A stretch of DNA of 64,000 nucleotides from an uncultured Muribaculaceae bacterium (GCA_905233915.1 CAJOFM010000001.1:457492-521491); one strand, 5' to 3'; counted from the first letter of the stretch, positions 19,325 to 28,073 are shown. Notes: a model not told the origin generated them from the letters alone. Translations and numbers: made by a program.

Positions 19325-19345
19325 GAACTCTAAACTCTAAACTAT
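19325..19345 (-). repeat. Heptamer array between Sua5-like and thioredoxin genes
   Basis: Three 7-bp units read on the minus (sense) strand as ATAGTTT, AGAGTTT and AGAGTTC, directly before the thioredoxin lipoprotein start. A looser TAGAAATAATAG tract precedes them, and TAG recurs with a 7-bp period. Confidence 0.55.
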
Positions 19346-19355
19346 TATTTCTAAC

Positions 19356-19961
19356 TCACACAACCAGTTTCCCCTTGCCCAAACGGGTGATTTCGGGCTC
19401 GCCACCCGTGCAGTCCACGACAGTCGAAGGCATGAGTTGGCCGCGCCCCGAGTCGATAACGATGTCAACTTTGGACTCAAAGGCCTCGGCCATCAGTCCG
19501 GGCTCGCAACGGTAATCCTCGTCATCACCGGGCACCGAGGTGGTCAGGATGGGGCCTCCCAGAGTGCGGACAATGGCTAGCGCTACCTCGTTGTCGGGAA
19601 CGCGGATGCCCACGGTGCGGCGGCCCTTGAAGGCTTTGGGCAGCTTGGATAGGGCTGGGAAGATGAAGGTGAACGGGCCAGGCAGGTTGGCCTTCATCAT
19701 GCGGAACTGCGTGTTGTCAAACTTGGCATACTGGGCCACCGTTGAGATGTCGTCGCAGATGATGGACAGGTTGGTCTTGGCCGACTTCATCTCCTTAATG
19801 GAGCAGATGCGCTCGATGGCTTGGTTGTTAAGCGCGTCGCAGCCCAGCGCATACACGGTGTCGGTGGGATAGATGATGAGACCACCATCCTTGAGCGTCT
19901 CAACGACCTTGTCAATGTGGCGCTGATTGATGTTGTTTTCTAAAATTTCGAGAATTTCCAT
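19356..19961 (-). CDS. Sua5/YciO/YrdC family protein, probable threonylcarbamoyl-AMP synthase
   Basis: A 201-residue YrdC-fold protein. The family makes threonylcarbamoyl-AMP from threonine, bicarbonate and ATP for the t6A modification at position 37 of tRNAs that read ANN codons. Family signatures are the start GGLIIYPTDTVYALGCDA, the KSAKTNLSIICDDI segment (KxR/K-type ATP site) and RRTVGIRVPDN. Length fits the short YrdC/YciO type without the extra Sua5 domain, so whether it is TsaC itself or the YciO paralogue is open. I take ATG 19961 (MEILEILENN) as start; an upstream in-frame start would overlap the gap after the B3/4 gene with no family match. It probably forms a transcription unit with the B3/4 gene. 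Confidence 0.85.
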   Translation of the reverse strand: MEILEILENNINQRHIDKVVETLKDGGLIIYPTDTVYALGCDALNNQAIERICSIKEMKSAKTNLSIICDDISTVAQYAKFDNTQFRMMKANLPGPFTFIFPALSKLPKAFKGRRTVGIRVPDNEVALAIVRTLGGPILTTSVPGDDEDYRCEPGLMAEAFESKVDIVIDSGRGQLMPSTVVDCTGGEPEITRLGKGKLVV

Positions 19962-19980
19962 ACTGTTTATATAGTCGTTG

Positions 19981-20655
19981 TTATTGTCTTGGATTATAGA
20001 TGGCCGTTTCAACGCTGGTAGCGTGGGCATATTTCCTCAACAGGTGGGCCATCCAGTCAACGGCTTGCTCGAGTGGCATTTCGGGAGCAAAGGCGTTGAT
20101 GTTGATTTGGGCATTGACAGTCTGCTCAGTGAACTTGGTGCGTTCCTCATCGCTGGTTGGAGTGGCGATGGGACCCACGGCGTCGCGATAAACCGGCATG
20201 CCCTCAATGTTGAGCACGCCACGCCCGATGCCGTTGTACACGTCGTCGGCAGTGCCTACGCTCATCGTCAAGGTGTCACCCTCGATGCGGTCTCCATCAA
20301 GTCCACTGATGGCATATCCGCTCTTGATGGATACCAGGTTGACCACGTCGATAAGCGTTGTCAGCCGGTAGATGCCCAGTCCGCGGATGATGCGTCGGCA
20401 CAGGGCTTCACTGGACACGCGGTAACGGCTTGGGTCTTTTCCCAAGGCTTTGTACAAGTGGCGGGTGGCGGCGATAGCAGGACGCTGGTTGATTTGCAAC
20501 AACTCGTATTGTTGGGTGATTTCCCTTGCTGCGCCCTCAATCTCGGCCCACAGTTCATCGCACGTCGGCTCGTTCACCACTAGGGCATTAATCAGGCCAA
20601 TGCGCACCTCGGGACATGCTTCCTGTATCCTGTTATCTATCTTGATATTGATCAT
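19981..20655 (-). CDS. B3/B4 tRNA-binding domain protein
   Basis: A 224-residue protein that resembles the B3/B4 editing domain of phenylalanyl-tRNA synthetase beta subunit as a free-standing unit. It contains the family pattern of an N-terminal strand-helix part (CPEVRIGLINALVVN) and a later ALGKDPSRYRVSSEALCRRI segment that I recognise from B3/4-domain proteins. Free-standing members have been proposed to edit or bind mischarged tRNA, but this is not settled. It is followed by the Sua5-like gene 19 bp downstream, so both may act on tRNA. A perfect promoter precedes it at 20684-20715. Confidence 0.8.
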   Translation of the reverse strand: MINIKIDNRIQEACPEVRIGLINALVVNEPTCDELWAEIEGAAREITQQYELLQINQRPAIAATRHLYKALGKDPSRYRVSSEALCRRIIRGLGIYRLTTLIDVVNLVSIKSGYAISGLDGDRIEGDTLTMSVGTADDVYNGIGRGVLNIEGMPVYRDAVGPIATPTSDEERTKFTEQTVNAQININAFAPEMPLEQAVDWMAHLLRKYAHATSVETAIYNPRQ

Positions 20656-20683
20656 TGCTATCTGTCAACACATTTTAAATGTG

Positions 20684-20715
20684 CAAAGTTACTTCAATAT
20701 ATAATAATTGCCAAA
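20684..20715 (-). promoter_or_regulatory. Promoter of the B3/4-Sua5-like unit
   Basis: On the minus strand: TTTG (20715-20712), 20 nt, TAACTTTG (20691-20684). It is divergent from the valS promoter about 35 bp away. Confidence 0.72.
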
Positions 20716-20750
20716 TTTATTTGATAAATCCACCAAATAGGTTTCAGTGT

Positions 20751-20781
20751 TTTGCCGTTTTATGGTTTTTTCTTACCTTTG
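20751..20781 (+). promoter_or_regulatory. Promoter of valS
   Basis: TTTG (20751-20754), 19 nt, TACCTTTG (20774-20781), an exact consensus match. The transcript should begin near 20787, so ValS must start at ATG 20821 and not at an in-frame TTG at 20752, which overlaps the -33 box. Confidence 0.78.
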
Positions 20782-20820
20782 CCGTTTGAACAAAAAAGAA
20801 ACTTATCAAAAATAATTAAA

Positions 20821-23535
20821 ATGAGCGAAAAAGAGAATATACTGGCAACCAAATATGACCCTAAAGAGGTTGAGGACAAGTGGTATAAGTATTGGGAAAC
20901 GCATGATTTGTTTAAGAGCGTTCCTGATGAGCGTGAACCCTATTGTATCGTTATCCCGCCCCCCAATGTGACGGGCGTCCTGCACATGGGCCACATGCTC
21001 AACAATACCATCCAGGACATCCTCATCCGCCGCGCGCGCATGGAGGGCAAGAACGCCCTGTGGGTGCCCGGTACCGACCACGCTTCGATTGCCACCGAGG
21101 CTAAGGTGGTGAAGCGCCTTGCCGAGCAGGGCATCCGCAAGCGTGACCTCACCCGTGACGAGTTCCTCAAGCATGCTTGGGACTGGACCCACGAGCACGG
21201 AGGCATCATCCTGCAGCAGTTGCGCAAGTTGGGCGCATCCTGTGACTGGAGCCGCACTGCCTTCACGATGGACGAGACCCGCAGCAACAGCGTGATGAAG
21301 GTCTTCGTTGACCTGTATGACAAGGGCTACATCTACCGTGGCCTGCGCATGGTGAACTGGGATCCCAAGGCACAAACCGCGCTGAGCAATGAGGAGGTAA
21401 TCTATCATGAGGAGAAAGGCCATCTGTATTACCTCAAGTATTATGTGGACGGGCTGGAGAAGCTCGATAACGAGGAGCAGCTGCGTGCCGAGGGCAATAT
21501 CATCCACAAGGATGAGAAGGGCTATTACGCAGTGGTTGCTACCACGCGTCCCGAGACCATCATGGGTGATACCGCCATGTGTATCAACCCCAAGGATGCC
21601 AAGAACCGGTGGCTGCGTGGCCGCAAGGTGATCGTGCCTCTCGTTGGCCGCGTCATCAACGTGATCGAGGACCGCTATGTCGATATCGAGTTCGGTACCG
21701 GCTGTTTGAAGGTGACCCCGGCTCATGACCCCAACGACTATGTGCTTGGCAAGACCCACAACCTGGAGACTATCGACATCTTCAATGCCGATGCCACCGT
21801 GAGTGAGCAGTCGCCGCTGTACGTTGGCATGGACCGCATGGAATGCCGCAAGGTGATTGTCGAGGATCTCAAGGCTGCAGGCTTGATGGAGAAGATCGAG
21901 GACTACGAGAACAAGGTGGGTTACAGTGAGCGCAACAGCGACACCGCTGTTGAGCCCCGCCTGTGCATGCAGTGGTTCTTGAAGATGAAGCACTTTGCCG
22001 ACATCGCATTGCCTTGTGTGCTCAACGACGAACTCAAGTTCCATCCCGCAAAGTATAAGAACATTTATAAGGTGTGGCTCGAGGGCATTCAGGACTGGTG
22101 CATTTCGCGCCAGCTGTGGTGGGGTCACCGCATTCCCGCCTATTTCCTGCCTACCGATGACGAGGAGAAGGAGGTTTATGTAGTGGCTTTGAACGAGGAA
22201 GAAGCTCTGGAAAAGGCCCGCAAGATTCCTGGATACGAGAACATCGAGGCCAGCCAGTTGCGCCGTGACGAGGATGCCCTTGACACATGGTTCAGCTCGT
22301 GGTTGTGGCCCATCTCGCTGTTCGACGGCATCAACAACCCCGGTAACGAGGAAATCAAGTACTATTATCCCACCAACGATCTGGTAACCGCTCCCGATAT
22401 CATCTTCTTCTGGGTGGCTCGCATGATCATGGCGGGTTACGAATACATGGGCGACATGCCCTTCCACAACGTCTATTTCACGGGTGTCGTGCGCGACAAG
22501 CTGGGCCGCAAGATGTCCAAGTCGCTGGGTAACTCACCCGACCCCTTGAAGCTCATCGAGCAATTCGGCGCCGACGGCGTGCGCATGGGTCTGATGTTGG
22601 CCGCTCCTGCCGGAAACGACATTCTCTATGATGACGCGTTGTGCGAGCAGGGTCGTAACTTCAACAACAAGATTTGGAACGCCTTCCGTCTTGTCAAGGG
22701 TTGGGAGGTTGCCGATGTCGAGCAACCCGAGGCAAGCCGCCAGGCCGTGCTCTGGTTCCGTCACACCCTCAATGATGCTCTGGCTACCGTCAAGGACCAT
22801 TTCTCGAAGTTCCGCCTGAGCGATGCCATGATGGTGCTCTACCGTCTGTTCTGGGAAGAATTCTCGGCATGGTATCTTGAGGCTGTGAAGCCTGCCTTCG
22901 GTCAGCCGATGGATCGCGCCACAATGCAAGCCACGCTCGAGTTCTTCGACATGCTGCTGCGTTTGCTCCATCCGTTCATGCCGTTTATCACCGAGGAACT
23001 GTGGCAACATCTCGATGAGCGCAAGGATGGCGAGAGCATCATGTATGCCCTCATTCCTGAGCCCGAGCAGGCCGACCAGGCGTTGCTCAAGGCCATGGCC
23101 GATGTCAAGGAGATTGTGGGTGGCGTGCGCAACGTGCGCAAGCAGAAGAACCTGCCCAACAAGGAGCAGCTCACACTGCAAGCCGTTGGTGGCCTGAATA
23201 ACCCGTTCGAGGCGATCATCGTTAAGCTTGCCGGCCTTGAGAAAATCGAAGCCGTGACCGAGAAGGATGCTACCGCAGCCGCCTTCATGGTGGGCACAGC
23301 CGAGTTTGCAGTGCCTCTGGCAGGTAGCATCGACGTGGAAGAGGAAATCAAAAAGCTTGAAGCCGACCTTGAATACACCCGTGGCTTCCTGGCCAGTGTG
23401 GACAAGAAACTGAGCAACGAGCGCTTCGTTGCCAACGCTCCCGAGGCTGTTGTTGCCAACGAGCGCAAGAAGAAAGCCGATGCCGAGAGCAAGATTGCAA
23501 CCATGGAGCAAGCCCTCCAGCAACTCAGGAAATGA
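20821..23535 (+). CDS. valS: Valyl-tRNA synthetase
   Basis: A 904-residue class I aminoacyl-tRNA synthetase that attaches valine to tRNA-Val. It shows the HIGH signature as [15 protein letters not shown] (about residues 44-58), the CP1 editing insertion with [12 protein letters not shown], the KMSKS loop ([11 protein letters not shown]), the anticodon-binding helical domain ([14 protein letters not shown]) and the C-terminal coiled coil of charged helices that contacts the tRNA. Length matches the family. The start at ATG 20821 ([14 protein letters not shown]) follows from the promoter position. rpiB starts 1 bp after the stop. Confidence 0.97.
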   Translation: MSEKENILATKYDPKEVEDKWYKYWETHDLFKSVPDEREPYCIVIPPPNVTGVLHMGHMLNNTIQDILIRRARMEGKNALWVPGTDHASIATEAKVVKRLAEQGIRKRDLTRDEFLKHAWDWTHEHGGIILQQLRKLGASCDWSRTAFTMDETRSNSVMKVFVDLYDKGYIYRGLRMVNWDPKAQTALSNEEVIYHEEKGHLYYLKYYVDGLEKLDNEEQLRAEGNIIHKDEKGYYAVVATTRPETIMGDTAMCINPKDAKNRWLRGRKVIVPLVGRVINVIEDRYVDIEFGTGCLKVTPAHDPNDYVLGKTHNLETIDIFNADATVSEQSPLYVGMDRMECRKVIVEDLKAAGLMEKIEDYENKVGYSERNSDTAVEPRLCMQWFLKMKHFADIALPCVLNDELKFHPAKYKNIYKVWLEGIQDWCISRQLWWGHRIPAYFLPTDDEEKEVYVVALNEEEALEKARKIPGYENIEASQLRRDEDALDTWFSSWLWPISLFDGINNPGNEEIKYYYPTNDLVTAPDIIFFWVARMIMAGYEYMGDMPFHNVYFTGVVRDKLGRKMSKSLGNSPDPLKLIEQFGADGVRMGLMLAAPAGNDILYDDALCEQGRNFNNKIWNAFRLVKGWEVADVEQPEASRQAVLWFRHTLNDALATVKDHFSKFRLSDAMMVLYRLFWEEFSAWYLEAVKPAFGQPMDRATMQATLEFFDMLLRLLHPFMPFITEELWQHLDERKDGESIMYALIPEPEQADQALLKAMADVKEIVGGVRNVRKQKNLPNKEQLTLQAVGGLNNPFEAIIVKLAGLEKIEAVTEKDATAAAFMVGTAEFAVPLAGSIDVEEEIKKLEADLEYTRGFLASVDKKLSNERFVANAPEAVVANERKKKADAESKIATMEQALQQLRK

Positions 23536-23536
23536 T

Positions 23537-23995
23537 ATGGAAAACTCGATTTTGAAACCTGGTGTGCCTGTGGCACTGTGCAGTGACCATGCCGGTTATC
23601 CTGTTAAGGAGGCCGTTAAGCAATGGCTCGAAGCCCAAGGTATAGCGTGCAAGGATTTTGGCACCTATAACGAGGATAGTTGTGACTATCCCGACTTTGC
23701 GCATCCCTGTGCGCTGGCTGTTGAACAGGGCGAGTGCTATCCCGGTATCGCCGTGTGTGGCAGTGGCGAGGGCATCAACATCACCCTCAACAAGCATCAG
23801 GGCATTCGTTCCGCCTTGTGCTGGCGCCTTGCTGTCGCTCAGCTGGCCCGTCAGCACAACGATGCCAATGTTCTTGCCATGCCTGGCCGCTTTGTCACCA
23901 ACGAGGAGGCCATAGCCATGGTCGAGGCGTTCTTGACCACCCCCTATGAGGGAGGCCGTCATCAGCGCCGCATCGACAAAATTCCAGTGAAATAA
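23537..23995 (+). CDS. rpiB: Ribose-5-phosphate isomerase B (RpiB/LacAB family)
   Basis: A 152-residue sugar-phosphate isomerase of the non-oxidative pentose phosphate pathway, converting ribose 5-phosphate and ribulose 5-phosphate. Family motifs: ALCSDHAGYPVKEAVKQWL at the N-terminus, the YNEDSCDYPDFA turn, the catalytic-cysteine loop IAVCGSGEGINITLNKH, and NVLAMPGRFVTNEEAI. The start ATG at 23537 comes right after the valS stop codon, so the two are translationally close or coupled. It ends at a shared bidirectional terminator. Confidence 0.92.
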   Translation: MENSILKPGVPVALCSDHAGYPVKEAVKQWLEAQGIACKDFGTYNEDSCDYPDFAHPCALAVEQGECYPGIAVCGSGEGINITLNKHQGIRSALCWRLAVAQLARQHNDANVLAMPGRFVTNEEAIAMVEAFLTTPYEGGRHQRRIDKIPVK

Positions 23996-24016
23996 GTAGT
24001 ATAGACTTAAGTTGAT

Positions 24017-24052
24017 AAATCACCAGGCCGTTTAGGGCTTGGTGATTTTCAT
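24017..24052. terminator. Bidirectional terminator overlapping the U32 3' codons
   Basis: Inverted repeat AAATCACCAGGCC (24017-24029) with GGCTTGGTGATTT (24036-24048), one G-T pair and a 6-nt loop, followed by TCATTTC. The right arm lies inside the last codons and stop of the U32 gene on the opposite strand. Confidence 0.7.
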
Positions 24053-25873
24053 TTCGCACCTGTTGCAATCGCAGTTGACGCGCAGCAACGTGTTTCCCGT
24101 GCGCAGGTATAAATCCCGTGGCAGGGCATTGCCGTTCTTGCCTTTCAGGCAGGCGCCCAACTGCCGGCGGATGCAGTAGCGCGTGTGCATCAACGGAGTG
24201 CTGGTATTGGCAGGCATGCCCGTTTCAAGGGCGGGTGTGATTTCTTTCACCCCATGCTCCAGATAGACCTCGCGGGACAGGTGGTTTGCCACGTTGTCGG
24301 CAGGAACGAGCGTTGTGGTGGGATAGGGGACAGACTTGTCTTCGGCCCTGCGGCTGTCCACACGCTGTGTGATGGCTTGGGCACGGTCCAGCATCTCAAT
24401 GGTGTCCCGGCGCAGCTGGGCGAGTTGTGAGGCAGGGATAAAGGTGTCTCCTGCCACTTGGGCGTTGCGCAGGCGGTAGATGGTGCCACCCAGTTTCCCC
24501 AACTCGGCGATTTGGCGGTCGGTTTGTGGTTTAGCGGCCGTTTGCATGTCACATTCTATCGAGTGTGTCACGCGGTTGCCCCGCTCGTCGTTGAGCGTGA
24601 GAGCCAGCATGCCGCCGGTGTGGCGCAACTCAGCATCCACAGCGATAGTACGGGTGGCCGACGGCTTGGCCAACAGATCATTGAAAGCCTTGTCGGCGGT
24701 GCGGTAGATGCGGGTGCCGCGGGTGATGTTGGCGGGTTCGCGCAGCAGCAGAGTCCCGTCGCCCATGACGCGGTTGACCCTTGCGCCCGAGAATTGCCCA
24801 TCCCTGTCGGTGAAGCTCAGTCCGTCACCATTGGACAATGTGATGTGGGTGTCAATCTTGAGTGTGTTACCATTGCAGCGCACGGCTTTGCCTAAGTATT
24901 CGCCTTGCGACTTGGGCGTGTCGATTGAGGCCATCAAGGTGCCATCGGCTGGTCGTCGCTCGTCAAGGAAATAATGGGTGAAACCACGGTTGAAACTGCG
25001 CTCGATAGCCGGCTGGAATGTCAATTCGACAGTGCCTTGGGAGGCGCGGCGGTAGCGGTCAGGGTAGCGGCCGATGACCTTGTCGATGGCGCGGCGGTAA
25101 TAGGCCACCACGTTTTTCACATAGCCTATATCTTTCAGGCGACCTTCAATCTTGAAGGAAGAGACGCCGGCGGCCATCATCTGTTCAAGCCTGTCGTGCT
25201 GGGCGAGGTCACGCAGCGAGAGCAAGTGTTTGCCCTCGACGAGAATCCGTCCCTTGCCGTCAACCAGGTCGTAAGGCAGGCGGCACAACTGGGCGCATTC
25301 TCCACGGTTGGCACTGCGGCCCTTAAGCACCTGACTGACAGCACAGCGGCCACTGTAGCTCACGCACAGGGCACCGTGCACAAAGGCTTCGAGTGGCACC
25401 GTGGTCGCTTGACGAATGTCCTTGATTTCTTCAAGCGTGAGTTCGCGCGCCATCACCAGTTGAGAGAATCCCAATGCCTCGAGGAATCGGGCTTTCTCGG
25501 GTGTGCGCAGGTCGCACTGGGTGCTGGCATGCAGCACGATGGGTGGCAGGTCAAGCCTGAGCAGTCCCAGGTCCTGAACGATAAGTGCATCCACACCGAT
25601 GCTGTACAGGTCATGAATCAAGTGCTCTACTTCTGCCAGCTCGTTGTCATAGACCAGCGTGTTGACTGTCGCATAGATTTTTGCCCCATAGCGGTGGGCA
25701 TGATTGCAGGCGCGCCGCACGTCATCCAGGCTGTTGGTGGCCTCGGCTCGTGCTCCATGATGCGATGCCCCCATATAGACCGCATCGGCACCATGGTCGA
25801 TGGCGGCGATGGCGATGTCGGCATCCCTTGCGGGTGCCAGCAGTTCTATGTCAACAGGCTGTTTGAGCATCAA
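24032..25873 (-). CDS. U32-family protein (putative RNA hydroxylation factor, annotated as peptidase)
   Basis: A 613-residue member of the U32 'collagenase-like peptidase' family. Well-studied members (RlhA, TrhP/TrhO-related) are not peptidases but take part in hydroxylation of 23S rRNA or tRNA and carry an iron-sulfur cluster. The N-terminal TIM-barrel part has GADAVYMGASHHGARAEA and VDALIVQDLGLL. The core signature is EAFVHGALCVSYSGRCAVSQ, followed by NRGECAQLCRLPYDL, with four cysteines suited to a metal cluster. The middle is a U32-associated domain, and the end carries more cysteines (RQLGACLKGK, RVNCDCNRCEMK). It overlaps the upstream amidase gene by 4 bp. The exact RNA target is unknown. 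Confidence 0.88.
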   Translation of the reverse strand: MMLKQPVDIELLAPARDADIAIAAIDHGADAVYMGASHHGARAEATNSLDDVRRACNHAHRYGAKIYATVNTLVYDNELAEVEHLIHDLYSIGVDALIVQDLGLLRLDLPPIVLHASTQCDLRTPEKARFLEALGFSQLVMARELTLEEIKDIRQATTVPLEAFVHGALCVSYSGRCAVSQVLKGRSANRGECAQLCRLPYDLVDGKGRILVEGKHLLSLRDLAQHDRLEQMMAAGVSSFKIEGRLKDIGYVKNVVAYYRRAIDKVIGRYPDRYRRASQGTVELTFQPAIERSFNRGFTHYFLDERRPADGTLMASIDTPKSQGEYLGKAVRCNGNTLKIDTHITLSNGDGLSFTDRDGQFSGARVNRVMGDGTLLLREPANITRGTRIYRTADKAFNDLLAKPSATRTIAVDAELRHTGGMLALTLNDERGNRVTHSIECDMQTAAKPQTDRQIAELGKLGGTIYRLRNAQVAGDTFIPASQLAQLRRDTIEMLDRAQAITQRVDSRRAEDKSVPYPTTTLVPADNVANHLSREVYLEHGVKEITPALETGMPANTSTPLMHTRYCIRRQLGACLKGKNGNALPRDLYLRTGNTLLRVNCDCNRCEMKITKP

Positions 25874-26670
25874 ATGTTGAGGGTAAACGAGTCGGCATCA
25901 CGCCAGGCCGGGAATTTCTCCCGGAACTGTGCCAGTTGGGCAGGGGAGAGGTCGGCGGTAATGACGGGGCTGGTCATGCGTTGGGCGATGACCTTGCCCT
26001 TGAAGTCGATGACGAGCGATGATCCCTCGGGATATTCCACTCCTGCGGGGTCGGTGCCACAACGGTTCACGCCACACACGTAGCACTCGTTCTCCATGGC
26101 GCGGGCGGCCAGCAGGGTGCGCCACACTTTCTCACGCGACTTGGGCCAGTTGGCAATCACAACCAGCAAGTCGTAATTGTTGTTCACGTTGCGGCAGAAG
26201 ACAGGGAAGCGCAAGTCGTAGCAAACAACAAACTTGATGTTGAATCCCCTGAAACGCACGATGGGGGAGGCTGTCAATCCGCGGTTAAAGACCTTGTCCT
26301 CGCCACCGAATGAGAACAGGTGACGCTTGTCGTAATAGGTCTCGTCACCGTTGGGTTCGATAAAGAAAGCGCGGTTATAGAGTTGGGCAGCCGTGTTGGC
26401 CAGGAAGCTGCCGATGATGCCCACATGGTACTGCGCGGCAAGTTTGCGCAGGGTGTGCAGCGTGTCACCACTGTTCCACTCGGCTACAGCGGCCGCCTGC
26501 TCACGGTCACCGGTCATGAACCCTGTCGTGAACAATTCGGGCAGGATGACCAGATCGGTGTCATCGGGCATATTGCGCAGGTTGCGCTCCAATTGTTTGA
26601 AGTTGGCGTCGCGGTCGCCCCAGACGATATCATCCTCGATGAGCGTGACGCGCAGGTTGCGTGAAATCAT
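25870..26670 (-). CDS. Carbon-nitrogen hydrolase, omega-amidase type
   Basis: A 266-residue nitrilase-superfamily enzyme. The Glu-Lys-Cys triad is visible: Glu in LVILPELFTTGF, Lys in YDKRHLFSFGGED, Cys in FVVCYDLRFPVF. The overall pattern resembles YafV/omega-amidases, which hydrolyse alpha-ketoglutaramate and alpha-ketosuccinamate, by-products of glutamine and asparagine transamination. Length fits. It overlaps the following U32 gene by 4 bp (ATGA), showing translational coupling. It is preceded by the longest heptamer array of the window. Confidence 0.9.
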   Translation of the reverse strand: MISRNLRVTLIEDDIVWGDRDANFKQLERNLRNMPDDTDLVILPELFTTGFMTGDREQAAAVAEWNSGDTLHTLRKLAAQYHVGIIGSFLANTAAQLYNRAFFIEPNGDETYYDKRHLFSFGGEDKVFNRGLTASPIVRFRGFNIKFVVCYDLRFPVFCRNVNNNYDLLVVIANWPKSREKVWRTLLAARAMENECYVCGVNRCGTDPAGVEYPEGSSLVIDFKGKVIAQRMTSPVITADLSPAQLAQFREKFPAWRDADSFTLNI

Positions 26671-26693
26671 CTTATTCAGTTAAATCTAATAAA

Positions 26694-26749
26694 CCTAAAG
26701 CCTAAAGCCTAATGCCTAAAGCCTAAAGCCTAATGCCTAATGCCTAAAC
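26694..26749 (-). repeat. Eight-unit heptamer array before the omega-amidase
   Basis: Eight consecutive 7-bp units on the plus strand: CCTAAAG (twice), CCTAATG, CCTAAAG (twice), CCTAATG (twice), CCTAAAC. On the sense (minus) strand every unit has the form nnnTAGG. The array runs from the stop codon of the acyltransferase to 23 bp before the amidase ATG. Confidence 0.9.
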
Positions 26750-27294
26750 TACTCCAACCCCGTCACGAACTTCTCGGGATAGCGACCGTGGAAGGGCTGG
26801 TAGTATTGCTTGATGCGCAGCAGGTCGGCATCGGGGTCGTCGCTCAGCTCCATCACCTTGTCGATGCACACCACGCGGTCCTTGTAGTCAAAGTAGGCCA
26901 GTACCAACGGCACCTGGGCATCGCGGGCCATGAAGATGGCGCCCTTGTGCCAATTGGGGTTGGCGCTGCGGGTGCCTTCGGGCGTGACGCCGATGGCCAG
27001 CTTGGGCGTGGTGTTGTAGGCCTCGACAATCGATTGCGTGAGATTGCCGTGCTGGCGGCGGTTAACGGGGATGCCTCCCAGGCCTTTCAGCATGGGCCCC
27101 AGTGGGAAGAAGAACCAAGTGTCTTTCATCAGGAACCCGGCCTTCAGACCCACCGAGTGAATTGCCAATTCTCCCAGAATGAAATCCCAGTTGCTGGTGT
27201 GGGGCGCAACGACGATGATGCACTTGTCGGGCACCTTAAGGTTGACCTTAAAAGTCCAACCAGCCTTCTTTAATATCCAACCAGAGAGATTCAT
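26749..27294 (-). CDS. 1-acylglycerol-3-phosphate acyltransferase-like protein
   Basis: A 181-residue PlsC-superfamily acyltransferase. The catalytic HX4D motif is VAPHTSNWDFILGE and the second block is IGVTPEGTRSANP. Members move an acyl chain from acyl-ACP or acyl-CoA onto a lysophospholipid or related acceptor at the inner membrane. The protein is shorter than classical PlsC (about 240 residues) and lacks a clear N-terminal membrane helix, so the substrate may differ. It ends inside the border of the downstream heptamer array. Confidence 0.85.
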   Translation of the reverse strand: MNLSGWILKKAGWTFKVNLKVPDKCIIVVAPHTSNWDFILGELAIHSVGLKAGFLMKDTWFFFPLGPMLKGLGGIPVNRRQHGNLTQSIVEAYNTTPKLAIGVTPEGTRSANPNWHKGAIFMARDAQVPLVLAYFDYKDRVVCIDKVMELSDDPDADLLRIKQYYQPFHGRYPEKFVTGLE

Positions 27295-27299
27295 GCTGT

Positions 27300-27334
27300 T
27301 TCAGTTGTCAGTTTTCAGTTTTCAGTTGTCAGTA
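27300..27334 (-). repeat. Five-unit heptamer array, TGA class
   Basis: Five 7-bp units, on the sense (minus) strand AACTGAA or AACTGAC with one TACTGAC, ending 5 bp before the acyltransferase ATG. Each unit has TGA. The same words recur before dnaE (42624-42660). Confidence 0.85.
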
Positions 27335-27352
27335 ATGACTGAAGACAAAAAA

Positions 27353-27685
27353 TTATTTTTTCGAGGGCATGAGCTCGTTCATGCGCTTGGCGATATTGTT
27401 CACCTCGGCGCGGAAGTACTCACTCAGTTCTTTCTCGCACTGCTTGAAGAAAGCGCGACGTGCCTTGTTATATTCCTTGCGGTTAGCAAAATCTTTCACC
27501 TTCTTGCCAAACCTGTTGCTCACGCGGTTGATGGCTTCTTGCTGCAGCAGGGCAGTGTCGATGATGATGCTGTCCCACTCCTCGCGCTTGTTCTCGCCAA
27601 AAGCGGATTCTGCAAAAATGCACTCGCCTGCGATGTCGCCACAGGCATTCATGATAGCTTTCTTAATCTGACGTTTATTTGCCAT
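27353..27685 (-). CDS. Conserved hypothetical protein
   Basis: A 110-residue, highly charged protein with no signal peptide and no membrane helix, predicted mostly helical. Lys/Arg-rich helices alternate with Glu-rich ones (KKVKDFANRKEYNKARRAF, CEKELSEYFRAEVNNIAK). I do not recognise the family. It is the first gene of a minus-strand run (unknown protein, acyltransferase, amidase, U32) whose members are linked by heptamer arrays or overlaps. Its own upstream region is AT-rich and lacks an exact promoter match. Confidence 0.6.
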   Translation of the reverse strand: MANKRQIKKAIMNACGDIAGECIFAESAFGENKREEWDSIIIDTALLQQEAINRVSNRFGKKVKDFANRKEYNKARRAFFKQCEKELSEYFRAEVNNIAKRMNELMPSKK

Positions 27686-27833
27686 AATAGTAATAATGAT
27701 ATTAAAGTAAATGTATCAATGCGCTAAAGTACAAAAAAACTCCCATTTCATGGCCAGATTTTCGGCAAAAAATACCGAAAAAAGGCAAAAACAAATCTTT
27801 TTGTCGTTTTTTGAAAAAAAAGTGCTCAAAAAA

Positions 27834-27864
27834 TTTGCCAGTTTCAAAAATGGCAGTAATTTTG
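27834..27864 (+). promoter_or_regulatory. Promoter of the tRNA-Glu pair
   Basis: TTTG (27834-27837), 19 nt, TAATTTTG (27857-27864), placed 15 bp before the mature tRNA start. Confidence 0.78.
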
Positions 27865-27878
27865 CAACGCTTTTGAAA

Positions 27879-27951
27879 GGAGATATCGTCTAGTGGTCTA
27901 GGACGCCGCCCTCTCACGGCGGAAACCAGGGTTCGAGTCCCTGTTTCTCTA
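27879..27951 (+). tRNA. tRNA-Glu (anticodon CTC), copy 1
   Basis: A 73-nt cloverleaf: D-arm GTCTAGTGGTCTAGGAC, anticodon stem CCGCC/GGCGG with loop CTCTCAC (anticodon CTC, reads GAG), and T-arm CAGGG-TTCGAGT-CCCTG. It aligns throughout with bacterial tRNA-Glu. The acceptor stem GGAGATA/TTTCTCT has a 6:67 T-T mismatch and a 1:72 G-T pair. CCA is not encoded (CTA follows). Confidence 0.93.
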
Positions 27952-27958
27952 CTAGCAG

Positions 27959-27985
27959 AGCCTTCACCTAGCGCGAGGGCTTTTT
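27959..27985 (+). terminator. Weak terminator-like hairpin between the tRNA copies
   Basis: AGCCTTCAC (27959-27967) can pair loosely with GCGAGGGCT (27973-27981), followed by TTTT. It is a degenerate copy of the hairpin after the second tRNA, and part of the 115-bp duplicated unit. Confidence 0.5.
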
Positions 27986-27993
27986 AAATCGAC

Positions 27994-28066
27994 GGAGATA
28001 TCGTCTAGTGGTCTAGGACGCCGCCCTCTCACGGCGGAAACCAGGGTTCGAGTCCCTGTTTCTCTA
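27994..28066 (+). tRNA. tRNA-Glu (anticodon CTC), copy 2
   Basis: Identical over 73 nt to the copy 115 bp upstream, including the acceptor-stem mismatch. Here CCA follows the discriminator base (28067-28069), by chance or as a relic. The two genes arose by tandem duplication and share the promoter at 27834-27864. Confidence 0.93.
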
Positions 28067-28073
28067 CCAACGG

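Noticed and set aside
20806-22467. A long open frame antisense to valS (about 550 codons), and similar ones antisense to dnaE, the tricorn-type gene and ribBA
   Set aside because: They mirror the codon bias of the real genes on the other strand, have no family motifs, signal peptides or promoters, and lie entirely within well-identified genes.
27700-27840. Small gene in the AT-rich stretch before the tRNAs
   Set aside because: Open frames there consist of Lys/Phe/Asn runs from A- and T-tracts, without a ribosome-binding site or family match.
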